A stretch of 64,000 bases of DNA from Lottia gigantea (lineage: Eukaryota; Mollusca; Gastropoda; Lottiidae), in contig NW_008708003.1 of the NCBI RefSeq assembly GCF_000327385.1, positions 81,288 through 145,287 on the forward strand, written 5' to 3'. This document shows positions 51,301 through 63,300 of the stretch, piece by piece. Each line of letters starts with the position of its first letter. Within the stretch, counting starts at the first letter, position 1. The position numbers and the translations under genes were made by a program. The notes under the pieces are model-generated. The model did no database searches and was not told the DNA's origin. It saw only the letters and a program-made list of their open reading frames with translations.

Positions 51301-54300
51301 TGAGGACGTGATGCAGAAAGCAGGAGAAATCTGTCATGATTATGAAGTTAGATTGTATTGTATTGATGGCTGTCTAGATCATACACCCTCTCTACAAACT
51401 GGTAAATCTCCTTATGTCACCCCATCTGGGCAAACTGGCAAAACACCTTATATCATCCCATCTGGGCAAACTGGCAAAACACCATATATCATCCCATCTG
51501 GGCAAACTGGCAAAACACCATATATCATCCCATCTGGTCAAACTGGCAAAACACCTTACGTTACACCATCAGGTGTTAGTGGTAAAACACCTTATGTCTC
51601 ACCATCTGGAGGTGACCAGAAAACTCCTGGAACTGGACCAACAGATAAGACAGACATACCGCCAAAAATGACTGGAAAAACCCCAAGTATTCCTGAGGTA
51701 ACTTTCAATGTGACAGAACCACATTGCAGCACTGGATGGAGTGTTTGGATTAATAACAATCATCCATCAGGATCTGATAGAGATCGGGAAACTATTTCAA
51801 ATCTTCCTGGTTACCCAAAGACATGTATGACACCAATATCCATTGACTGTAAACTAGCCAATAACGATATGGATTACAAAACTACAGGGCAGGATGTCAT
51901 CTGTGATAGAATTGAAGGATTAACCTGTATTAATACGCAACACCAGAAGTGTAAAGACTATCGCATCAGATTCTACTGCCTCTGTAAGTAGTCCCTTTAC
52001 CTTATTTGGTTGTGAGCTTTTAGAGTCTCTTATTTACTTTTTATATTTAGTGGTATCTCTGGAGCTTAGGCAATGCAGGGACTAAGATGTTTGCTCAGTA
52101 ACTTAATGGTTTGAGGATCATGTCTGGCTTCCCCATGTCAGTGATGTAGGTCAGAGGGACTGAGTTGAAAAAGCACCTAATTATTCGGAAGAGACTGTAA
52201 GCTGAGTATCTATGTTCTACAGGCTGAGCACATTAAAATCTGCTGTCAAAGTTAAGTTATCGTCATTGAACGCTCCATGACATTTCCCATCTTCATTATC
52301 ACAAATAGGAGCATAGCATTGGGAGCATTTCACATTTTATGTTTCTAATTTACCTGATTGTCAATGTTTGTAGGTGAAAATACTGTTACTACACCATATA
52401 GGGGTTCAACGACTCCATATACAGGTTCAACGACTCCATATACAGGCTCATCAACATCATATAAGGGTTCAACAACACCATATACTGGTTCACACACACC
52501 ATATACTGGCCCAATCACCACCACTCCTACCTTGACCTGCAAAACTGGATGGACTGATTGGATGAATGTGGATAAACCTGGTGACACTGACGGAGGCGAC
52601 ATTGAATCATTTGCTCGTCTTCGACTCCATCATAAATTCTGCGATACAGCAAATATAGTGTCTGCTAATTGTAAGAGCAAGAATGGAGTAATATCATCCA
52701 AGACCGAAGAAAAAGTCTCTTGTGACAGGAAGTCAGGATTGACATGTATAGATGCTAAGCAGTCGTCAGGGAAATGTTCTGATTATTCAATTCAGTTTTA
52801 TTGTGACTGTGGTACCGGTAAGTGAAATTTAGAAAATTCTTCTTGTACCACATTTAAATTACAGTTTTGCATGTTTCATGTTCAGATGAACCCCCCATAT
52901 ATCCACTTACAACATTCAAAATATAGAACAAAGCCCACAAACAAGTGATTACTTTTTCTCCCTGATGAAATTCATTTTAGTTACCAATTTTAAGTATTTT
53001 TCCCTTTTCTTCCAGTGACAAGACCCCGATACAACAATACTGGTAAATAATATTTCATTTTTGAGGCTGTGGAATTTAAATTTGCAGTAGGCCATACAAA
53101 ATAAATAGTCAGTTTTACAGGCCTTTTTTTCAAAAATCTTGGCGAGAGAGCGAATTTATTATTTGTCATTTATAAGCGCTTTTTTAGATTTTCAACTGGA
53201 ATAAATTGGAGCAAGCAAAAGCATGTATTATTTATTACCACAAATTTAATGTACATTTAATATTAAGGCAACAATCAGACATTTTTGGGCCTGTAAAACA
53301 GACTATTTATTTTGTATAGCCTTACCTCTTAAAAACATGTGGGTTTTAGGAGTCTTTACATTGAAAATATTTACAGAAGCCTGTATGTGATGACAATCTA
53401 AGCTTACATGGTACCATTTTGTTGAATTGCAAATTCTAAAGAATAATTGATGCTTCTCAAATTTCCCTCATTGCACATAGTATATTAGCCTGTTTAGTTC
53501 ATTGATCATGTAGTGTTCAAACTAATTTTCCCTCAAGGCAAAGAGCATTGCATTGTCTGTCATCATTATCCTAAACAGAAGGCAGCTGTATTTTAGCTCT
53601 TCTACATAGTAAGGTAAATATTTTGATGACATAAACCTTCTAATTGTTATTTGTTCAGGATGTAACCTGCCTATGGGAGTATCTAAACCAGAATGGATTG
53701 CGAACAGTCAGCTGTCGGCCTCCACATCTTTTAATTATCGTACTGAACCCAAGTTTGCTAGATTAGACGGGTCTGGTTTCTGGATTCCAAGGTAAGGTCC
53801 AGCATCAATTATAAGTCATCTACCCTAGAATATAAGCAAATCTATATTCAGTAATAGTTATTTTTCTCATATGTAGTGGGGCTAATTTGGAAAACTAACC
53901 TCCATTTTGAAAGATGGTTGACCTGATTAGAATTTTAAGCTGTGTTAACATCAGGACATGAACATTAGTCAAATATTTATTAAGATTATTTTTTATTTAA
54001 GATTTTTCGATGATCAACAATGGCTTCAGATAGATTTACTTAATGTGATGCACATAACAGGTGTCATAACTCAAGGTAGACCAGATCATCCTGCCTGGGT
54101 GAAATCATACATTGTCCAAACCAGTATTGATGGTGTGAACTTTAACCCTTATTCCGACAAAGGCAATCTGTCACCGACAATATTACATGGCAACACAGAC
54201 AGCAACACGAAAGTGAAACAGACATTTGATCACCGAGTTCCAGCCCGTTATGTAAGAATTTATCCTGTGACCTATCAAGGTCAGATAGCGATGAGATTTG

Positions 54301-57300
54301 AATTGTTGGGATGTTTCCTGCATGCTCAGTCAACAACCCCTAGTGTCAATTACACTACTGGTTCAGGTGTTACTGATGAGGTCACACCACGTAAGTAAAA
54401 TTTTGATGTATTTCTGACTGAATCTTATACCGTAGGTGTCAAGAGGTGATTTTGGTGAATGTTTTTTCTTTAAAAAGAGCTATTTTTTTTTTGTTCAGTA
54501 GAGAATACATCTAAAGTGATTTTGGTCATTAGGTCTAAAACTCATTTCATTTGATTTCAGCTCTGATTTGTAATTTACCAATGGGTATTGATAATACAAT
54601 TGAGATAAAAAATAAACAAATTTCCTCATCGTCTCATCTGAATGGCTCAACACAGGCATTTTATGGGCGACTGTTCAACTCCAATGGCTACTGGGCTCCG
54701 AGGTTGGTCTAATTATTTTATTATAAAGTTATCTGATAGAAACAACTTGTTTTCAAGAATCTTTTCTACCAGCTTGTCCTTGGTAATGATCTTCCTGAAA
54801 TATCTGTAATCCTCTTATATTTTATGCATTTATCATAAATTTTCTTCACCATTGCTTTTGATTTTTTGTTTGTAGTACCGCATCAGGCTACCAATGGATT
54901 CAAGTAGATTTCATGGAATCCAAGAAAATCACAGGTATCATAACTCAAGGCAGTGGTAAAAATTCAGGGTGGGCCACTAAGTTCTACATTGAGACTAGCC
55001 CAGATGGTATAAGATTCGTCAGATACAAGGTGGATGGAACAGTACGCATGTTTGATGGAAATACAGATGAAAGCGGAATGAAACAGAATGTATTACCCAA
55101 TAATGTTTGGACTCGATATGTTCGTATTGTACCAGTGGAATGGTCTAGTAACGGTCAAGGACTGAGGTTCAATGTTCTGGGATGTTATGTTAATCCCAGC
55201 TACACAACAGAACCGCCAAAGACTACACCCACTCTTCATTTACCTGGTAGGTTCAAACCTGCATAACTCATTGATGTGCTGTGATTTTGGTAGTACATTT
55301 TCCATGCAAATGACTTAGAATTGCTTTCAGGGAGTCCATATAATTTTAGGTGTTGATTTGATATTTAGTTTGTAGTCTCAACATTACTGTCAAAGAGTTT
55401 CGTTTATTTCGTATTTTTGTTTATTACAAGTTATTAATTATGACTAAACGTCTCTCTTTGGGAGAGTCCACATGGATAATATCATGTCACTGTTTTTTTC
55501 AGAGGGAATATGTAACACATCAATGGGTGTTGAAAACTACAGAATCGTCACCGAAAGCCAACTCACTGCTTCCTCTAATAAAAATATTTACTATTTGCCA
55601 AGTTCAGCACGTATTCCTACACCTCATTTCCCAAACTATAGATCATGGATGCCTAAGTAAGAAAGAACTCTTTCTCAAAATAGAATATAAAAAAGATTGT
55701 TGTCTTGAAATATTTCCCTTATTGTACACAGCATAGCCTGGTATGCTGCTGGAAAATAGAACTTAGCTAGTAGCTAGTTGGAAATAGGCATTTATTTCAT
55801 GATTTGGCTTGTAAAAACACCTTAGAGATTAAAATACTTTTTGTGCAAGATTGATACCGCTCTTTGTACCATGGGTTTGATAACTTTTTGATATATTACA
55901 TAGATACATTATTTTGCAGGCAAACGGATACAAATCCATGGATCGAGGTGAACTTTTTAGAAAATAAGATTTTATCTGGTGTTGTAGTACAGGCTGGAGA
56001 AGAAAACAGCTGGGTATCGAAATTCCAGCTTTATTTTAGTCGAGACGGCGTCCATTATCAGGCCTACACTGCTGGGAAGTCTGCTGATACTCTTGCTACC
56101 ATTAGAGGAAATAAAAACGGATATGAAAAAATCACAACCATGTTCAACAAAAATATCGTGTCTCGTTACGTAAAATTGATTCCGCATGAAGTCCACAATG
56201 GTGGAGCCCTGCGCTTTAATATCCTTGGTTGTAACCCATCAACAGAAAGACTGGATATTACAACTGTTATGCCAGACACTACAGGAAACACAGGTCCAAC
56301 AACCAGTCCTAAAAAAACTGGGCCTTATACTGGATCCTCAACCACTGCTATCCCACCAACTGGTACAACTCCTCATACTGAAACCGGTGAGTCCAAGCTG
56401 CATAGCTTTTGGAGAATCTACAAAGCTAATAATACCATTGTTGTAGATCTGTTATAGTTTCTGTATGATACTTAATAACCTCAATAATATTTAATCTTGG
56501 TTTATCTTCCACAGTTTGCCGAGTGTCAATGGGTGTAGATGAAAAATACATTGTCCATCCTGATCAGATGACTGCCTCTTCCAGTCTTGACCAACACCAT
56601 GGACCATCTCAGGGACGACTGCATCTCAATGCCATTATGGGAGTTGGAGGATATTGGGCTTCAAGGTAAGTATTTTTGTTCAAAAGCTTTGTTTTTTCTT
56701 TGACAACTCCATTTTCAATAGTCGAAAAAGTTTTAGGTTGCTAGGGTGTAAAATTCAATTTCAGCTCATTATCTCCAGAACAACTGGACATAAAACACAA
56801 TTACAGTACTCAATTTCATTTCATTAGTACAATAAGGATGTACCTTCATAAGGTATAGAATAGTAGAATGCAAAAAATAACAGTGATACAGAGAACTCTT
56901 ATTTCAATATAATTTAAATATATATATAATATCAAGGAAGGAAAATAGGATGTACATTTCCATTGAATTGTTTCTTGAATAATTTTAGCCCTAAAGATAA
57001 GACGCCATATCTTCAAATTAGTTTTGGAAAACCAAAAATGATATCTGGAGTTTCAACCCAGGGCAACAACGAGAACACCAAATGGGTAACACAATACAAG
57101 ATCCTCGGAAGTCTTGACAATGTGGGCTACCAACCATATGTAGATTATCCAGGCATTTCAAGTGCAAAAATATTCAAAGGGAACCAAAATGGCTTCACTC
57201 CCATACAACACTTATTTAACCGCAACTGGGTGGCTCAGTATATTCGAATCGTACCTATATCCTGGACATCGTCTGGTCTTGCCCTACGGGTTAATTTGAT

Positions 57301-60300
57301 TGGTTGCCACCCAGATAAGCCTTCTGTAATTATTCCACCATTTGGATCAACTCTTACACCTATCCCAATCACAGATTCAAGTGGCAATCCAATAACACCA
57401 ATTGCTGGTACTGGAAAAACGCCATCACTGAAGACAGATTCCCATGGCAACTATATAACACCAACAGCCAATTCTGGAAAAACACCAGTAACAGATTCAA
57501 GTGGCAATCCAATAACACCAACTGCTGGTACTGGAAAAACACCATCACTAAAGACAGATTCCCATGGCAACTATATAACACCAACAGCCAATTCTGGAAA
57601 AACACCAACACCAGTAACAGATTCAAGTGGCAATCCAATAACGCCAACTGCTGGTACTGGAAAAACACCATCACTAAAGACAGATTCCCATGGCAACTAT
57701 ATAACACCAACAGCCAATTCTGGAAAAACACCAACACCAGTAACAGATTCAAGTGGCAATCCAATAACGCCAACTGCTGGTACTGGAAAAACGCCATCAC
57801 TGAAGACAGATTCCCATGGCAACTATATAACACCACCACACATTTCTGGAGAAACGCCAATGGTAACCCCCACACTACATTACTTTAAAGGTGATTTGCA
57901 ACTTTTTGCTTCAAAACCTCACACAGATTTTTTTTCCATTGAAGTTATAATACATCACAGTCAGTGAGGTATCTTTCTTGTTTCCCTCTGCCAATGATGC
58001 AGATTGAAGAGCTTACATGGAATATGTTTTGTTATTTTGCCCAATGTGAAACAGGTTGTGCACATTCCTGAACAATTTGAAATCAAAAAAGAGCTCACAC
58101 TGCTATCCTTGTAAAGTTTCCTTCATTTGATGCTGTGTGACATTGGCCTTCTTATTTAGCCCAGTGAGGTACTGGAAAACGAAAATCTCTTTATAATTCT
58201 TAGATATCATCATTTTGTCCACATCATCAAAACCCAAAAGAGCCATGCCCCCAAATACAACTTGGAAGCTAAAAGCTACCAAGCATGATGCTTAGCACAA
58301 TGTTAGTTTTTTGTTGTCAAAGGTAACAAAGGCACCCTTATCCCAAATCTGTGTTACTATTCATAGATTGTGATCTACCAATGGGAGTGAATAATCCTGG
58401 TATCGTAGGTGATTACCAAATCTCAGCCTCATCTATTCTTGATCATTATCATTCTGCTCAACGTGGTCGTCTTTATACACAAGTTAATGGCGCGAATTCT
58501 GGAGGATGGCAACCTAGGTATTAATTTTTTTATTCTTTCAATTTGAATGATAAAAAGTTGGTATAAGGTTGTGTAAAGACACAGGTGTGCAAAATGTTTT
58601 TTAAAATCTTTTCATAGGGTACCAGGTCAGATACAGACCTTTAAGTTTTATTTCTCTCGTTTGAAATTTCCATGAGTGATCCCTGATTAAAATTACAAAT
58701 AAAAATAAAAAATAACATTTTTTTTCTGAATATTCCATCTGACAGTGCTGTATAACTGAAATTGAGCTCTTTGCGCTCTGAAAAGGTAACATTCAGATTG
58801 CTTTATCTCTTAAACGCTTGTATACAAAATGTTCCCAATTTAGTATTGGAGTATTTTGTCTTGAATTTTTCAGCATCAATAATAAAAAACAATGGATTCA
58901 GGTCGATTTTGGATACAAATATGATGTCTCAGGTGTCAAAACACAAGGTAGCACAGATGGTAAATGGGTGACGAAATATCATGTGGAATACAGCACGGAG
59001 GGATATCAATTCACACCTGTAACCCTTAGCAACGGCAATCCGAAAACATTTACAGGCAACTTGGATCAAGTGAAACCTGTCTTGAACACTTTTGAAAAAG
59101 TTTCTGCAAGATTTGTCAGAATTATTCCAATGGAATGGCACAATGGTATTGGTTTACGGTTTGATGTTTATGGTTGTCAACTTCCTATACCCACGCCTAT
59201 ATTGTCAATTGTTACATCCACAACCCATACCGGTTCCTATACAACTGGAAGTGGTGTAACTGACACAGTCACCAGTCCAGCTAGTTTGGTGACCGAGCAA
59301 ACTTGTAGCTACTATACACCTTGGGTCAGTGTTCACACTCCAGATTCAAAAGGTAATTAATTTATTTCTATGACAAATGTCTTGATGCAAATTAATTAGT
59401 AAACAGAAAAACAAAATTTAATGTTACTATCCTAACTTTTGTAAGCTCAAATCTTGATCACCAAATTTGTTTACAAAGGTGTCACTTATCTGACAGACGT
59501 ATGAATGGAAAGCATTACCAGAAAACAAAAACATGCTCTTGATCAGTACATTTTTCATCTAGAATTTGAGAAAAAATATCAATTGCCAATGCTTTATATT
59601 ATTTATAGTATATATAAATATATAGTATATTTATTCCCCTTATATATTTTCAGGCGAAACAGAAACATTACAAGAAATTTCTAAATATGTTCATGTCTGT
59701 AATCCAATGTATGTGAACAAAATCGAATGTCGTACAGTGGTGGGTAAACAGTCACCCTTTGAAAGTGGTCAAATTGTTCAGTGTGATCTCAGTTCACAGT
59801 CTTTGACCTGCCTCAATTCTGATCAAGGTGGAACCAATTGTTTGGATTACGAAGTACGATTCTCATGTGACAAATGTCCACCAACTACAACCCCCACTCC
59901 TCAATGTATCGGCAACAAATATTCGGAATGGATCAATCGTGACAAACCATCAACTGGTGATGGAGAGAAAGAGTTATTGACATCTTCCGAGCTCCAGAAT
60001 TGGTGTGGGGTCAGAGGTCAAATTATTGGTATTGAATGTTTACGAGCATCTGATGAAGAATTATACAGCAATTTGCCGATTATAGCAACTTGTGATGTGA
60101 ATTCAGGATTTGTCTGTAATAATGTTGATAATCCTATGCCTTGTGACGATTTTAAAATCAGATACACTTGTAAATGTACAGGTAAGTTGAATGAACCTGT
60201 ATCCAGGGATTGATCCCAGATTTGGATGGGGAGGAAAGTTTAATCTGGATTTTTCATATCAGTGGGACAGACGTGAAAAAAACATCTCATCTTTTTTTTG

Positions 60301-63300
60301 TATTGGACAATAGACTGGTTTGCAGAAGGATATGAATGTTGAAGATTCATCTGCATTTGTCAGGCAAAAAAAAGGTTTTGCCTGTCTTACAAATTTCCCT
60401 TATTGAACACTCATCTGCATGACCTTGCTCTTCTGTATAGCTCTATTGATTGAAATCATAACATTCTATAAATATTGATTTTTCAGAACCAACCACAACC
60501 ACCCCTACTCAATCTACAACACCCATCCAACCACACTGTATCGGCAACAAGAATTCAGAATGGATCAATCGTGACAAACCATCAACTGGTGATGGAGAGA
60601 AAGAATTATTGACGTCTGCTGAGATCCAGAATTGGTGTGGGGTCGGAGGTCAAATTATTGGTATTGAATGTTTACGAGCATCTGATGAAGAAGTATACAG
60701 CAATTTGCCGATTATAGCAACTTGTGATGTGAATTCAGGATTTGTCTGTAATAATGTTGATAATCCTATGCCTTGTGACGATTTTAAAATCAGATACACT
60801 TGTAAATGTACAGGTAAGTGACTTGCATAATACTGTGATTGCTTGAAGAGAAATTAATTGACCAATATAAATTGCTGAAATTCTGTTCGTGAAATTGGTG
60901 TCAGGACATGCTTATTTCATAAATGCCATCCGATTTGAGGATTACTTAAAACATTTGTTTGTGTCATACAGAAATCACCACTCCAACAACGACTGAAAGT
61001 CTTCCAAGATGTACACAAAGTCACTGGACGAGCTGGATCAATCGTGACAAACCGGGGTCAGGAAGTGACAAAGGAGATTTTGAAAGATTAACCACTCAGG
61101 AAAAAGCCCATCTGTGTCCTGGTGGAACTATGATTGACATTCAGTGTGAAACAGTAGAAGGTGAGAACAGGTCCTTGGTTAAGAGTCTCGAATATCCGTT
61201 GGGCGTCTACTCAAAATCAAAAAAATTAGATGGCTCTGTATTCCAATGCTAAGTTTACACTTCCTTAACTTTCAGGAACATTTTTATACGCCCACATTAA
61301 TATGAAATTGATAAGTTCTCAGACAAGTTTTAACTTGACGCATTTTCGCTGAACAGTTTTTGAGTAACTGCCCTTGACTTGGTAAAAACGCGTCAAAATG
61401 TGTTTGTGAGCACTATAGAAGCTACAGTTTTCAACCAAATTTGATCAAACTTGTCATGATCATTGGAATTGATAAGATCTCAGACAAGTTTTAACTTGAC
61501 GCATTTTTGCTGAACAGTTTTTGAGTTATTGCCCTTGACTTGGTAAAAACGTGTCAAAGTGTGTTTGTGAGCACTATAGAAGCTACAGTTTTCAACCAAA
61601 TTTGATCAAACTTGTCATGATCATTGGAATTGATAAGATCTCGGACAAGTTCTAACTTGATGCATTTTCGATGAACGGTTTTTGAGTTATTGACCTTGAC
61701 TTTGTAAAAACGCTTCAAAATTTGTTTGTGAGTACAATAGAAGCTACAGTTTTCAACCGATTCTGATGAAACTTGGTGTGATCATTGGAATTGATAAGAT
61801 CTAGGACAAGACAACTTGAGATATTTTTGATGAACTTTTTTTGAGTTATTGCCCTTGACTTTGTAAACACGCGTCAAAAGTTGTTTTTTGCCCTTGATTA
61901 GAGCTGTGTGATTTGTTTGTTGTATTTGGGTTATTGATATTGATTTTAAAAAATTTTGTGGAATTACTCAGCATAAATAACTGGCATATTTATATGTAAT
62001 TGAATTCAAACTAATAAAATTTCTTCAATATGAGAAAATTCGTACTTTAGTCACTAAAGACTGTTTTATCATTTCTGACAGCTGCCAGTGGGCATATGTT
62101 ACCTCGCAAGCTATCTTTAGAAAATATCCTGGTGTTATGGCTACTTCTTTTTGGTATCAAAAATCGTCTTTCAGTCCACCTTTACCTCAATAATACCTCA
62201 TACAATAATATTAGTTTTATTTTGTGTCATTCAAATCTCTTGTTCCCCCCTCAATTTTACCAAAGATATGACAAATTTAATTTGAAATTTCAGGAATAGA
62301 TTACACAAGTACAGCAGAAGGGAACACATGTGACCTTGACCATGGGTCAGCTTGTAATAATACAATTATCCCCCCTATCCCTTGTCATGATTATAAAGTT
62401 CGATACTACTGCCAATGTTCAGGTATGTTCTCACTGTGTTTTTTGTACCATTAGAATTAGATATCCTGTGCGCTTTTGATTCAGATTTTTTTTAATCATC
62501 ATTATCATGCAGCAATATCATTGCATTAGGATGTACAACTCTATTTGATTTCATTTGCCCAATCTACATCAGAAAAGTGAGATGTAAAACTTGATTTCAT
62601 TTCATTTTCTTCTCTTCAGTTACAACTCACACCATTACATCACCTACATCTTTTATCACCCAAGATAACCTCAAGTGTAGGTGGTCTCCATGGTATAATA
62701 TTGACTCTCCCAAAACTGGTTACGGTGACCTGGAAACTATTGAAAAACTGAAGGTATGAATACAAAAAATCAGGGAAAAATCTATATTTCTTGGGATATT
62801 TCAAAAATTTTGTCTTTTATTTGATAGCTAATTTTTATGTAATTTATTTATGAAAATAACAAGTTGCAAGACAATTAGAAATGTAAAACTCCAACATATA
62901 TCTGTATTTGTGAAACTCTGTTTTACTGTTAATTTCTAACGTAGGAGTTTTCTTTCAAAGCAAAAGCCAGAATAGTAAGATGTAAAACTCTATTTTATTT
63001 CTATTTCAGTCTATGTATGGTATTTGTGAAGATATTTATGATATAATGTGTCGTGTAGCAGGTACCATCACGTCTGTGAAAGAAGCCAATCAGAATGATG
63101 TCAAATGTGATGCCCAAAATGGATTACGTTGCTATAACAATGAACAGACGGATAAAAAGTGTTATGATTATGAAGTGAAAGTTTTGTGTTGGAACAAACA
63201 ATGTCTTGGTAGGTACAAAGTTTCTGAAACAAGATTAGTCTTTTGCTTAAGTAGTTTTTTAACACTTATCAAACGTTTACATAAACCTTTTAAATATTTT

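Noticed and set aside
57369-57875. Minus-strand open frame of 168 codons
   Set aside because: It is the antisense of the GKTP coding minisatellite; periodicity keeps it open and the sense strand is in frame with F5/8C domains.
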